Origin: an uncultured Steroidobacter sp.
GTDB taxonomy: Bacteria > Pseudomonadota > Gammaproteobacteria > Steroidobacterales > Steroidobacteraceae
Reading direction: 5' to 3'
Length of the DNA stretch: 64,000 bases
NCBI RefSeq assembly: GCF_937958065.1
Contig: NZ_CALFXI010000073.1
Location: 1-64,000, forward strand
Made by a program: the position numbers and the translations under genes. Under the pieces are notes generated by a model. The model was not told the origin of the DNA. It did not search any database and saw only the letters and a program-made list of their open reading frames with translations. Positions 25,689 to 34,254 of this stretch are shown in pieces (position 1 is the stretch's first letter; each line of letters starts with the position of its first letter).

Positions 25689-26795
25689 TCAGCCGTGGAC
25701 GTACTCGACCACTTCCAGGTCGAAACCCGACAGGCCGTGCATCTGCTTCGGAGCCGACAGCACCCGCATCCGGCTGACGCCCAGATCGCGCAGGATCTGC
25801 GCACCGATGCCGTAGGTTCGCAGCACTTCGGGGCCGACATGGCGCGGCGTATGGGCCGTCTCCGTGTGGCTGATGGCCTGCACGGCGTCCATCAGATCGC
25901 GGCCGGTTTCCTCTGGCCGCAGGATCACGATCACACCGTTGCCTTCCTTCGCGACGCGGGCCATGGCCGAACGCAGCGGCCAGCCGAGCGCGGGCTCGTG
26001 GATGCCGACCACGTCGCTCAAGGTGTTCTTCAGATGGACGCGCACCAGCGGCGGCTTCGAATCGGAAAGCTCGCCGGCCACCAGTGCCAGGTGCACGGTG
26101 CGGTTCACATGATCTTCGTAGCAGAACATGCGGAACGCGCCGAACTCGGTCTGCACCTGCTGCTCGGCGATGCGTTCCACGGAACGTTCCTTTTCCAGGC
26201 GATAGCGGATCAGGTCGGCGATGGTGCCGATCTTCAGACCGTGCTGCTGGGCGAACTTCTCCAGGTCCGGACGCCGCGCCATGGTGCCGTCGTCGTTCAA
26301 AATTTCGACGATGGCGGCCGCCGGCTCGAGGCCCGCCAGACGCGTCAGGTCACAACCGGCTTCGGTGTGACCGGCGCGCGTGAGCACGCCGCCCAGCTGC
26401 GCCATGATGGGAAAGATGTGGCCGGGCTGGCGCAGATCTTCCGGCTTGGCATCGCGCTTCACGGCGGCGCGAATCGTGGCCGCGCGATCGTGTGCGGAAA
26501 TACCCGTGGTCACGCCTTCCGCCGCTTCGATGGACAGCGTGAAGTTGGTGCGATGGTCGATATTGGTGTCGCTCACCATCAGCGGCAGACGCAATTGTTT
26601 GCAGCGCTCGCGAGTCAAGGTGAGACAGATCAGGCCGCGCGCGTAGCGCACCATGAAATTCACATCTTCGGGCCGCACGAACTCGGCCGCCATCACCAGG
26701 TCGCCTTCGTTCTCACGATCCTCATCGTCCATGATGATGACCATCTTGCCGGCGCGGATGTCGGCCAGAATCTCATCGATAGTATTCAGCTTCAT
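25689..26795 (-). CDS. ribB: DHBP synthase RibB with degenerate RibA domain
   Basis: The N-terminal 200 residues are a complete 3,4-dihydroxy-2-butanone-4-phosphate synthase: DDEDRENEGD (23-32), GLICLTLT, DHRTNFTLSIE, and HTEAGCDL (143-150). The C-terminal half has the GTP cyclohydrolase II fold (TEFGAFRMFCYED at 217-229) but lacks the catalytic features. Where RibA has HSEC and CDC zinc ligands it reads VHLKNTLSD (253-261), and the HRQEGRNIG-like loop is ILRPEETGRDL. It should therefore not make the pyrimidine precursor from GTP, so a separate ribA is expected elsewhere. Such RibB-RibX forms are widespread in Proteobacteria. The protein is 368 residues, between ribE (16 bp) and ribH. Confidence 0.94.
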   Translation of the reverse strand: MKLNTIDEILADIRAGKMVIIMDDEDRENEGDLVMAAEFVRPEDVNFMVRYARGLICLTLTRERCKQLRLPLMVSDTNIDHRTNFTLSIEAAEGVTTGISAHDRAATIRAAVKRDAKPEDLRQPGHIFPIMAQLGGVLTRAGHTEAGCDLTRLAGLEPAAAIVEILNDDGTMARRPDLEKFAQQHGLKIGTIADLIRYRLEKERSVERIAEQQVQTEFGAFRMFCYEDHVNRTVHLALVAGELSDSKPPLVRVHLKNTLSDVVGIHEPALGWPLRSAMARVAKEGNGVIVILRPEETGRDLMDAVQAISHTETAHTPRHVGPEVLRTYGIGAQILRDLGVSRMRVLSAPKQMHGLSGFDLEVVEYVHG

Positions 26796-26811
26796 GCGAG
26801 TCTCGAACCAA

Positions 26812-27405
26812 TCAGGCGGGAGCGTTCAGGCGCTCGAGGTAGCGCGCGATGATATCCACTTCGAAATTGACGCGCGTGCCGACGCGGTACTCGTTCAAGG
26901 TGGTCACTTCGAGCGTATGAGGAATCAGGTTGACGGAAAATCGGGCGCCCTCCACCTCGTTCACGGTGAGGCTGACGCCGTCGATGCAGACGGAGCCCTT
27001 GCGAGCGATGTAGCGGGCGAGCGGCGCCGGCACTTCGAACTGCACGCGAATCGAGCGCGCATCGTTGACTCGTTCGGTCACGGTGGCGATGCCATCGACG
27101 TGGCCCGTCACATAGTGGCCGCCGAGCGGCTGGCCGGCGCACAGCGCCTTTTCCAGGTTGAGCTTCTGGCCGACGCGCCACTGCCCGAGCGTCGTGACGT
27201 TCAATGTTTCCAGAGAGGCGTCCGCGGCGAACGCGTCGCCTTCGATGCGCGTCACCGTCAGACAGCAGCCGCTGCAGCTGATGCTGTCGCCGATGGCGAC
27301 CGATTTCAGATCCAGCCCCGGCGCGCCGATGAGCAGCTCGACATCGCCACCGCGCGACGTGATCGCACGCACCTCGCCAACCGACTGCACTATTCCGGTA
27401 AACAT
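26812..27405 (-). CDS. ribE: Riboflavin synthase alpha chain
   Basis: Dismutates two 6,7-dimethyl-8-ribityllumazine molecules to riboflavin and the uracil precursor. It is 197 residues with two lumazine-binding repeats. The first begins with the diagnostic MFTGIVQSVGEV and has CLTVT. The second begins near GHYVTGHVDGIATV and has DGVSLTVNEV. The ATG at 27405 is fixed by the MFTGIV start. It lies between ribD and ribB in the standard order. Confidence 0.97.
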   Translation of the reverse strand: MFTGIVQSVGEVRAITSRGGDVELLIGAPGLDLKSVAIGDSISCSGCCLTVTRIEGDAFAADASLETLNVTTLGQWRVGQKLNLEKALCAGQPLGGHYVTGHVDGIATVTERVNDARSIRVQFEVPAPLARYIARKGSVCIDGVSLTVNEVEGARFSVNLIPHTLEVTTLNEYRVGTRVNFEVDIIARYLERLNAPA

Positions 27406-27462
27406 TTCGCGAATCGCTAATCAACTCTCAGGCGCGCACTTTGCCAGCATTTCGAGCGGCGG

Positions 27463-27483
27463 CTGATAAAAAAAGGCTATCAG
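27463..27483 (-). other. AT-rich hairpin overlapping the ribD stop
   Basis: CTGATA (27463-27468) and TATCAG (27478-27483) are complementary around a loop that is a T-run on the transcribed strand. It overlaps the ribD stop codon in the 74-bp ribD-ribE gap. Possibly a weak termination or pausing site. No FMN riboswitch pattern was found here. Confidence 0.3.
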
Positions 27484-28586
27484 GCAGCTGCCGGGCGGCG
27501 CCGCAGTGTCAAGCGCACGTCGTCGCCGATCCGGTCGACGGCGTGCATTGTATATCGTTGCGCCTGATCCAGCGTCTGTAGCGCCGGCAGGCTGGCCATG
27601 GCCCGCGCGTCCGGCCCCAGCAGCACGGGCGCCACGTAGGCGATTATCTCGTCGGCCAGGCCGAGCTGCAGAATCCGGCCGACCAGCGTCGGGCCGGCCT
27701 CGACCAGCACGTCGTTGCACATCCGCCGCCCGAGCTCGTCGAAGACGAAATCGAGGTCGATGCGACCGTCGGCGTCCAACTGCGCCGCGACCAGTTCGGC
27801 GCCGGCCAGACCGCCTGGCACGGCCCGCGCGAGGGCGGCGGAAAACACCAGCGTTTCGCCCGTCAGCTTCAACATTGTCGCGGTCGGCGGCATCCGCAGC
27901 TTGGTGTCGAGCACGACACGCAGCGGCTGACGGCCGAGCATGTCGATCGACGGATCCCGCACGTTCAATTGCGGATCATCCGCCAGCACCGTGTCGATGC
28001 CCGTCAACACCGCACTCATGCGCGATCGCAGACGCTGCACGTCCGCCCGCGCGGCTTCGCCAGTGATCCATTTGCTCTGCCCGTTCGCGAGCGCGATGCG
28101 CCCGTCCAGGCTGATCGCGGATTTCACGATCACGCGCGGCCGGCCGGTGAGCATGCGTTTCTCGAAACCCAGATTCAGCTCGCGAGCCGCGTCGGCAAGA
28201 ACTCCCACTTGCACATCGATACCCGCGGCCTGCAGCTGGCGAACGCCATCGCCGCTGACTTTCGGATTTGCATCGAGCACCCCGATCACGACGCGACGCA
28301 CGCCTGCACGAATCAATGCTTCGGTGCATGGCGGGGTGCGGCCCTGATACGAATGGGGTTCGAGCGTGACATATACCGTCGCACCCTTCGCCTCCGCGCC
28401 CGCCGCCTGCAATGCCAGCGGCTCGGCGTGCGGCTCGCCCCATTTGCGATGCCAGCCTTCGCCGAGGATTCGCTCACCGCGAGCGACGATGCAGCCGACG
28501 CTGGGATTGGGTGGAGTCGTGTGACGACCGAGCGCCGCGAGCTCGATCGCACGCTGCATCATTCGCTCGTCGACACTCGACTCCAT
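27480..28586 (-). CDS. ribD: Bifunctional riboflavin deaminase/reductase RibD
   Basis: Deaminates and then reduces the pyrimidine intermediate that becomes 5-amino-6-ribitylaminouracil. It is 368 residues. The deaminase domain has NPSVGCIVA, HAE (His53, Glu55) and GRTPPC (Cys87). The position that is Cys in the usual TLEPCSHHGRTPPC motif is His78 here (TLEPHSYQGRTPPC), and the codon CAT was checked in the nucleotide sequence. The reductase domain is intact, with VIVKSAISLDGRIA, TGEAARADVQRLR, DPQLNVR and VLVEAGPTL. ATG 28586 lies 2 bp after nrdR. His could still bind zinc, but this is an unusual ligand set. Confidence 0.95.
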   Translation of the reverse strand: MESSVDERMMQRAIELAALGRHTTPPNPSVGCIVARGERILGEGWHRKWGEPHAEPLALQAAGAEAKGATVYVTLEPHSYQGRTPPCTEALIRAGVRRVVIGVLDANPKVSGDGVRQLQAAGIDVQVGVLADAARELNLGFEKRMLTGRPRVIVKSAISLDGRIALANGQSKWITGEAARADVQRLRSRMSAVLTGIDTVLADDPQLNVRDPSIDMLGRQPLRVVLDTKLRMPPTATMLKLTGETLVFSAALARAVPGGLAGAELVAAQLDADGRIDLDFVFDELGRRMCNDVLVEAGPTLVGRILQLGLADEIIAYVAPVLLGPDARAMASLPALQTLDQAQRYTMHAVDRIGDDVRLTLRRRPAAA

Positions 28587-28588
28587 CA

Positions 28589-29095
28589 CTACTTCTTCTT
28601 GTCGCCGCCGGTCCACAACGGCAACTGACCTTCGGTATCGCGCACGCGAGCGCGCATGCGCTCGATCTCTTCGCGGAACGCATCCACGTCCTGGAAGCTG
28701 CGATACACCGATGCAAATCTCACGTACGCGACTTCGTCCAGCGAGTGCAGCTCTTCCATGGCCATCTCGCCCAACAACCGTGAGGCTACTTCACGCTCGC
28801 CGAGCGCGCGCAGCTTGTGACAGATGTGCGCGACAGCGGCATCCAGCTTGTCGCTCGCCACCGGCCGCTTTTCCAGTGCCTTGAGCAGACTGCCCCGCAG
28901 CTTCTGCTCGTTGAACGGCTCGCGGCTGGCGTCGCTCTTGATGATGCGAGGCATGACCAGCTCGGCGGTCTCGAAGGTCGTGAAGCGCTCGCCGCACTGC
29001 AGACATTCGCGGCGGCGACGAATCTGCTGTCCTTCGCCCGCCAGCCGCGAATCGATGACCTTCGTTTCTTCGTGATTACAGAAAGGGCAATGCAT
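28589..29095 (-). CDS. nrdR: Transcriptional repressor NrdR
   Basis: A zinc-ribbon/ATP-cone repressor of ribonucleotide reductase genes. It has 168 residues: a zinc ribbon CPFCNHEETKVIDSR with ECLQCGERFTTFE (four Cys), then an ATP-cone with IIKSDASREPFNEQKL and YVRFASVYRSFQDVD. No NrdR box is seen nearby, and no nrd genes lie in the window. It is followed by ribD in the usual order. Confidence 0.97.
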   Translation of the reverse strand: MHCPFCNHEETKVIDSRLAGEGQQIRRRRECLQCGERFTTFETAELVMPRIIKSDASREPFNEQKLRGSLLKALEKRPVASDKLDAAVAHICHKLRALGEREVASRLLGEMAMEELHSLDEVAYVRFASVYRSFQDVDAFREEIERMRARVRDTEGQLPLWTGGDKKK

Positions 29096-29127
29096 GTGCC
29101 GAAGAAACCGCCGAGCCGTTGCTTGAG

Positions 29128-30390
29128 TTACCTGGCCTGCGCGTAGACCGGGAACTTGCGGCAGATCTCTTCCACCTTCGCCCGCGTCCGGTTCACGGCG
29201 GCCTCGCTGCCGTTCTCGTCGAGGATGTCGGCGATCCAGTTCGCCACTTCCGTGACTTCCGCTTCCTTGAAGCCGCGAGTGGTCGACGCCGGCGTGCCGA
29301 TGCGCAGACCGCTGGTCACGAACGGCGAGCGGGGATCGTTCGGCACGGCGTTCTTGTTGACCGTGATGTGCGCACGGCCCAGCGCCGCATCCGCATCCTT
29401 ACCCGTGATTTCGCGACCGATCAGATCCAGCAGGAACAAATGATTGTCCGTGCCGCCGGACACCACTTTGTAATTGCGCTTGATGAACGCAGCCGCCATG
29501 GCGCGCGCGTTGGCGACGACCTGCTTCTGATAGCTGACGAACTCGGGCTGCAGCGCTTCGAGCAGCGCCACCGCCTTGGCGGCGATCACGTGCATCAGCG
29601 GGCCGCCCTGGGTGCCCGGGAACACCAGCGAGTTCAGCTTCTTCTGAACCTCTTCGTTCTCGCGAGCGAGGATCAAGCCGCCACGCGGGCCGCGCAGCGT
29701 CTTGTGCGTCGTCGTGGTCGTCACGTCGGCAATACCGACCGGGCTCGGATACACACCGGCCGCGACCAGACCGGCGACGTGCGCCATGTCGACCAGGAAA
29801 TAAGCGCCGACGCTGTCGGCGATCTTGCGGAAACGTTCCCAATCCACGACTCGGGAGTACGCCGAGAAGCCGGCGATGACCAGCCGCGGGCGATGCTCCT
29901 GCGCCAGCCGCTCGACCTGGTCGTAGTCGATTTCACCAGTGTCGGGGTTCAGACCGTACTGCACGGCCTTGAACAGCTTGCCCGAGAAATTCACCTTGGC
30001 GCCGTGCGTCAGGTGACCGCCGTGGTCCAGGCTCATGCCCAAGATGGTGTCGCCCGGGTTGATCAGCGCCAGGTAGGCGGCGGCATTGGCCTGCGAGCCG
30101 GAATGCGGCTGCACGTTGGCGTAAGCGGCGCCGAACAGTTTCTTGGCGCGATCGATGGCCAGCTGCTCGGCCACGTCGACATGCTCGCAACCGCCGTAAT
30201 AACGCTTGCCCGGATAGCCTTCCGCGTACTTGTTCGTCAGCACCGAACCCTGCGCCTCGAGCACGCGCGGGCTGGCGTAGTTCTCGGAAGCGATCAGCTC
30301 GATGTGGGCTTCCTGACGGCGACGCTCGGCGTCGAGCGCGGCCTGCAATTCCGGGTCGAAGCCGGCAATGGTGGCGTTGGCGGGGAACAT
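29128..30390 (-). CDS. glyA: Serine hydroxymethyltransferase
   Basis: A PLP enzyme interconverting serine and glycine while charging tetrahydrofolate with a one-carbon unit. It is 420 residues. IELIASENYASPRVLEAQGS, TNKYAEGYPGKRYYGGCEHVD, VQPHSGSQANAAAY, DMAHVAGLVAAGVYPSP and the PLP-lysine motif TTTTHKTLRGPRGG are all present. ATG 30390 begins MFPANATIAGFDPEL. The frame continues upstream without a sensible start. It lies 32 bp upstream of nrdR on the same strand, a common gammaproteobacterial pair. Confidence 0.98.
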   Translation of the reverse strand: MFPANATIAGFDPELQAALDAERRRQEAHIELIASENYASPRVLEAQGSVLTNKYAEGYPGKRYYGGCEHVDVAEQLAIDRAKKLFGAAYANVQPHSGSQANAAAYLALINPGDTILGMSLDHGGHLTHGAKVNFSGKLFKAVQYGLNPDTGEIDYDQVERLAQEHRPRLVIAGFSAYSRVVDWERFRKIADSVGAYFLVDMAHVAGLVAAGVYPSPVGIADVTTTTTHKTLRGPRGGLILARENEEVQKKLNSLVFPGTQGGPLMHVIAAKAVALLEALQPEFVSYQKQVVANARAMAAAFIKRNYKVVSGGTDNHLFLLDLIGREITGKDADAALGRAHITVNKNAVPNDPRSPFVTSGLRIGTPASTTRGFKEAEVTEVANWIADILDENGSEAAVNRTRAKVEEICRKFPVYAQAR

Positions 30391-30458
30391 GGATACCTCG
30401 GCAGTAGGGGCGCCGATTGTACGGGAAAGCGGCTGCGCTGTCGGAGGCAGCTGTGGAG

Positions 30459-31448
30459 TCAGCAGGCCTCCCGGTGCTCCGTCGCCTGCTCCTCGCTGTC
30501 CAGGAAGGACTCGACCACCCGGGTCCAGGCCCGGGCCAGATTGCGGCGGTTGTAGCCCCCGCCGCCCATGGCGACGACGCGGCCATGGCCGAGCTGGTCG
30601 GCGATGGCGCACAAGCGGGCGGCCGCATGCGCGTGCGCCGCCTCGCTGAAACGCAGATGGGTAATTGGATCCCCGGCCAGGCTGTCCGCGCCGCACTGGA
30701 GCAGGATGAATTCGGGCCGGCCGGCCAGCAGATACTGTTCCACGCGCGCCCAGCCCTGGTGATATTCGTCGTCGTCCGCGCCCGGCGGCAGCGGAATGTT
30801 GAGCTTGGTGCCCCGGGCCAGCCCTGCGCCGGTCTCGTTCGCATGGCCCGTGCCGGGATAGAGATAGCGGCCGTCCTCGTGCAGGTCGGCGAACAGCAGG
30901 TCCGGGTCGTCCTCGAAGGCATAGAACACGCCGTCGCCGTGGTGGGCATCGATATCCACGTAGGCGACGCGTTTGAGCTGATGGCGGTGCCGGAGATAGT
31001 GGACGGCGATACCGCAGTCGTTGAAGACACAGAAACCGGCGGCCCGCCCGGGCGCCGCATGATGCAGGCCGGCGATGGGAATGAAGGCTCGCCGGGCTTT
31101 GCCGGTCATGACGGCTTCGACCGCCGTCAGGGTGCCGCCGACGACACTGCTGGCGGCTTCGTAAACGCCGCGGAATGCCGGGGTATCGCCCGCGTCCAGA
31201 TAACCGTGGCCGGTCACCGAGCGCTCACGGACCAAATCGATATACGCAGGAGTGTGAAACCACTCCAGTTCCTCACGGGTGGCGAGCCGCGCGCTGGCCC
31301 GCAGGACCCGGCCGTCCATGCCGCAGTTGTGCAGCTCGCGCATGAACGCTTCGTGCCGATCGATTCCGAAGGGATGGCCGTCGCCAAACCCATAGCGGGC
31401 GATTTCGTCGCCGGAGACGAGTAACACGCTGCGGCTGGCCTCAGACAC
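30459..31448 (-). CDS. Histone-deacetylase/AcuC-family deacetylase
   Basis: A zinc-dependent amidohydrolase of the arginase/deacetylase superfamily, 329 residues. The metal and catalytic positions are visible: GLHHAAPGRAAGFCVFND (the HH dyad), YVDIDAHHGDGV (Asp and His zinc ligands) and LQCGADSLAGDP (the second Asp). Bacterial members act on acetylated polyamines, acetoin-related substrates or acetyl-lysine. The substrate cannot be told from sequence. It lies 68 bp upstream of glyA on the same strand, and a strong hairpin separates it from the Mrp operon. Confidence 0.9.
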   Translation of the reverse strand: MSEASRSVLLVSGDEIARYGFGDGHPFGIDRHEAFMRELHNCGMDGRVLRASARLATREELEWFHTPAYIDLVRERSVTGHGYLDAGDTPAFRGVYEAASSVVGGTLTAVEAVMTGKARRAFIPIAGLHHAAPGRAAGFCVFNDCGIAVHYLRHRHQLKRVAYVDIDAHHGDGVFYAFEDDPDLLFADLHEDGRYLYPGTGHANETGAGLARGTKLNIPLPPGADDDEYHQGWARVEQYLLAGRPEFILLQCGADSLAGDPITHLRFSEAAHAHAAARLCAIADQLGHGRVVAMGGGGYNRRNLARAWTRVVESFLDSEEQATEHREAC

Positions 31449-31508
31449 GGCGAAATTCCCCGGCTGCGAACATCGATTCCACGCAAAAATTCCGATGCCG
31501 CACTCTAC

Positions 31509-31548
31509 CCGGAAGCTCGCCGGCCTGGCCAGAGGCCGGCGATTCCGG
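31509..31548 (-). terminator. Long GC hairpin after the Mrp operon
   Basis: CCGGAA-gc-TCGCCGGCCT (31509-31526) pairs with AGGCCGGCGA-TTCCGG (31533-31548): 16 base pairs, a two-base bulge and a 6-nt loop. It lies in the 106-bp gap after mrpG and before the deacetylase start. There is no T-run in either direction, so it may block or process the long Mrp transcript rather than act as a classical terminator. Confidence 0.55.
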
Positions 31549-31554
31549 GGCCGA

Positions 31555-31872
31555 TCAGCGCCGTGGCGGTTTGGTTCTTCGGATCGCGGCCTGCATCAGC
31601 ACGATGGCGGTGATGGGCGCGGTGAATACCACGAACAGGGTAATCAGCAGCTCATGAACGACCGGGCGCTCCGCCACGGCTGAAGCGATCAGCATCGAGG
31701 CCACCAGCACGCAGCCGACGCCGAGGGTGTTGCCCATCGAAACACTGTGGATGCGCATGAAAAAATTCGGCAGCCGCAGCAGCCCGATCGAGCCCACCAG
31801 CGTCAGCAATCCGCCGATGATGAGCAGCAAGGTGGCCGGCAGCGCCGCCCAGGCAGGAATCTCCGGGATCAT
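31555..31872 (-). CDS. mrpG: Mrp-type Na+/H+ antiporter subunit G
   Basis: A small membrane subunit of the multisubunit cation/proton antiporter, 105 residues with three hydrophobic helices. LPATLLLIIGGLLTLVGSIGLLRLP and FFMRIHSVSMGNTLG are the MnhG/PhaG signature. ATG 31872 overlaps the mrpF stop (ATGA). Last gene of the seven-function operon. Confidence 0.93.
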   Translation of the reverse strand: MIPEIPAWAALPATLLLIIGGLLTLVGSIGLLRLPNFFMRIHSVSMGNTLGVGCVLVASMLIASAVAERPVVHELLITLFVVFTAPITAIVLMQAAIRRTKPPRR

Positions 31873-32150
31873 GGCTCGATCACCTCGCCTCGATACAGAA
31901 ACATTGCCAGCGACGCCGAGCCGACGAAGCCGAACAGCGCGATCAGCATGGCGACCTCGAAATGCACGAACGAGGTCCAGCGCACACCGAACAACAGCAG
32001 CGTCAGCATGCCATTGATATACAGAGTGTCGAACGCCAGCACGCGATCCTGCGCGGTCGGTCCCCGCATCATGGCGATCGCGGCATTCACCATCGCCAAC
32101 GCAAAGCACAACTGCGCAAACCACACCGACGCATCCAGTACGGCGTTCAT
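31869..32150 (-). CDS. mrpF: Mrp-type antiporter subunit F
   Basis: A 93-residue membrane subunit with three helices. AMMRGPTAQDRVLAFDTLYI is the conserved MnhF motif. ATG 32150 overlaps the mrpE stop by 4 bp, and its own stop overlaps mrpG by 4 bp. Confidence 0.93.
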   Translation of the reverse strand: MNAVLDASVWFAQLCFALAMVNAAIAMMRGPTAQDRVLAFDTLYINGMLTLLLFGVRWTSFVHFEVAMLIALFGFVGSASLAMFLYRGEVIEP

Positions 32151-32632
32151 TCGAAGATCTCCCGCAGCGGCCGCTCGTAGCGTGTTTTGATGGTGCGGAT
32201 CCACTCCTCCGGATCCTGCAGATCCAGCACGTGCAGCCTGAGCACCGATGAATCGTCGGTCAGTCCCGACCAGACCGTGCCGGGCGTGGCGGTCACGATC
32301 ATGGCGAGCACCGCCAGCCCGTGCGGATCGCGCAGATCCAGCGGAATGTCGAGGAAGTCGCTTCTCACCTCGCGTCCGCCCGTCAGGCCGAGCACGATCC
32401 GACCCACCGCGATGTTGGACTTGATGATGTCCTTGAGCACCACGAACAGCAGGATGAAACCGACGTGCACCTGCCGCAGGCGCGGTCGGACCGGCCGCAG
32501 CTTCTGAAAGCTGAGCACCATGCCGAATGCGACCACCAGTCCCAGCAGGACGTTGCCCAGCGTCATCGACTCCGTGAGCACCAGCCACAGCACGGTCAAT
32601 CCGAGGGGAAACAGCACGGGAATGCGCCTCAT
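32147..32632 (-). CDS. mrpE: Mrp-type antiporter subunit E
   Basis: A 161-residue subunit with an N-terminal membrane part (LFPLGLTVLWLVLTESMTLGN) and a cytoplasmic tail containing MIVTATPGTVWSGLTDDSS and LRLHVLDLQDPEEWIRTIK, the MnhE signature. ATG 32632 overlaps the mrpD stop by 4 bp. Confidence 0.93.
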   Translation of the reverse strand: MRRIPVLFPLGLTVLWLVLTESMTLGNVLLGLVVAFGMVLSFQKLRPVRPRLRQVHVGFILLFVVLKDIIKSNIAVGRIVLGLTGGREVRSDFLDIPLDLRDPHGLAVLAMIVTATPGTVWSGLTDDSSVLRLHVLDLQDPEEWIRTIKTRYERPLREIFE

Positions 32633-34254
32633 AGCGCCACCTCCGCACTGGGGATGACCGCCTGGATATACGCAGCCGGATCCTGCAGCCACTGCACCGT
32701 ACCCTCCAGATATTCCATGACCGGGCCGGCGAGGATGGTGATGGTCACGCACAGCACGATCAGGACGGCGACCGGTGCCGCTTCGATGAAGCTCAGCCGC
32801 GGCGTGGCCCGTCCGGTCGACCAGAAGGTCCGCATGCCGCGATTGGTCAGCGCGAACAGGCCCGCGAACCCGGCCACCAGCAACGAGACGATCAGCAACC
32901 ATGCATCCGCCGACGACTCGTTCAGCGCCGGCCCCAGCAGGGCCGAGATCATCGAAAACTTGGCGAGGAAGCCGACCAGCGGCGGCAGGCCGGTGGTGAG
33001 AATCACGCAGCTGACGAACGCCAGGCCCAGGAAAGCCAGCGCTGCCGGAATGGCGACACCGACTTCGTCGACCTCGTTCTCGGCGACCTCGGCCGGCTCG
33101 CCCGCCATGAATGCGGTGTACGTGGTCGGCTGCGGCGCCATCGTTTCAGCCATCGAGTTGACGCGCATGCGCTCGCTCATGCCGGCAATCAGGAAGAAGG
33201 CCGCGCCGGCGGGAACGGAGGCGATCAGATACAACAGCATCGGCGCGAGAGCCGGAGTGACGCGCAGCGCGATGACAGCGAGCAGCGTGCCGGAAGAAAC
33301 GATGACCGAGAACGCCACCAATCGCGTCAGCTGTCGTGCCGCAAGCATGCCGACGATGCCGAACCAGATCGTCGCGACCGTGCCATAGAACAGCCAGGGC
33401 CCGCCGAAGGGCACCGGCGCGTCGGGTTGCGCCAGCAGCGAGCCGATGCGCAACAGCGAGTACACGCCGACCTTGGTCATGATCGCGAACAACGCGGCCG
33501 CCGGCGGACTGGCCGCGCTGTACGTCCGCGGCAGCCAGAAATTGAGCGGCCAGACGCCCGACTTGATCAGGAACGCGATGCCGAGAATGCCCACGCCCGC
33601 TTCGAACAGACCGCGGTCCGCCTCCGCCAGCGCTGCCCAACGCACGCCCAGCTCCGCCATGTTCAGCGTCCCGGCGACGCCGTAGATGAGGGAAACGCCC
33701 GTGAGGAAGATCAGCGACCCGACCAGATTCACCGCGACGTAATGCAGACCCGCGGTCACGCGCACCGCATTCGAGCCGTGCATCAGCAGGCCATACGAGG
33801 CGGCCAGCAGGATCTCGAAGAACACGAACAGATTGAACAGATCGCCGGTGAGGAACGCACCGTTCAATCCCATCAGCAGGAACAGCACCATCGAGTGATA
33901 GTGGACGCCGATGCGGTCCCAGCGCGCCAGCGAATAGAAATGCACGGGCAAAGCGATGGCCGCGTTCAACGCCAGCATCAATGCCGCCAGCCGGTCGACG
34001 ACCAGCACGATGCCATACGGCGCCACCCAGCCGCCCAGCAGGTAGACCTCGACACCGTGCTCGAGCAGTCCGGGTTGCGGCTTGATCAAGCGGTACAGCA
34101 GGTAGGCGGCAATCACCGCTTGGGCGAGTATGGTCAGCACCGCAATCGACGACCGCAACACGGTGCGCGACTGCGGTAGAAACAACAGCAGCGCGCCGCT
34201 CACGAGCGGCAGCAGGATGGGCATGACCGGCAGGTGTTGCAACAGCGCGCTCAA
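32629..34254 (-). CDS. mrpD: Mrp-type antiporter subunit D
   Basis: A proton-translocating subunit related to complex I NuoM/NuoN, 541 residues with about 14 helices. Conserved elements are FLTGDLFNLFVFFEILLAASYGL (with the key Glu in FFEIL), FLIKSGVWPLNFWLPRTY (with the key Lys) and PLVGFLAKFSM. A charged insert around residues 370-400 (EPAEVAENEVDEVG) is an extra loop of unknown role. It overlaps mrpC upstream and mrpE downstream by 4 bp each. Confidence 0.95.
   Translation of the reverse strand: MSALLQHLPVMPILLPLVSGALLLFLPQSRTVLRSSIAVLTILAQAVIAAYLLYRLIKPQPGLLEHGVEVYLLGGWVAPYGIVLVVDRLAALMLALNAAIALPVHFYSLARWDRIGVHYHSMVLFLLMGLNGAFLTGDLFNLFVFFEILLAASYGLLMHGSNAVRVTAGLHYVAVNLVGSLIFLTGVSLIYGVAGTLNMAELGVRWAALAEADRGLFEAGVGILGIAFLIKSGVWPLNFWLPRTYSAASPPAAALFAIMTKVGVYSLLRIGSLLAQPDAPVPFGGPWLFYGTVATIWFGIVGMLAARQLTRLVAFSVIVSSGTLLAVIALRVTPALAPMLLYLIASVPAGAAFFLIAGMSERMRVNSMAETMAPQPTTYTAFMAGEPAEVAENEVDEVGVAIPAALAFLGLAFVSCVILTTGLPPLVGFLAKFSMISALLGPALNESSADAWLLIVSLLVAGFAGLFALTNRGMRTFWSTGRATPRLSFIEAAPVAVLIVLCVTITILAGPVMEYLEGTVQWLQDPAAYIQAVIPSAEVAL

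Noticed and set aside
27406..27479. FMN riboswitch before ribE
   Set aside because: The 74-bp gap is too short and lacks the conserved RFN blocks. Only an AT hairpin is present.
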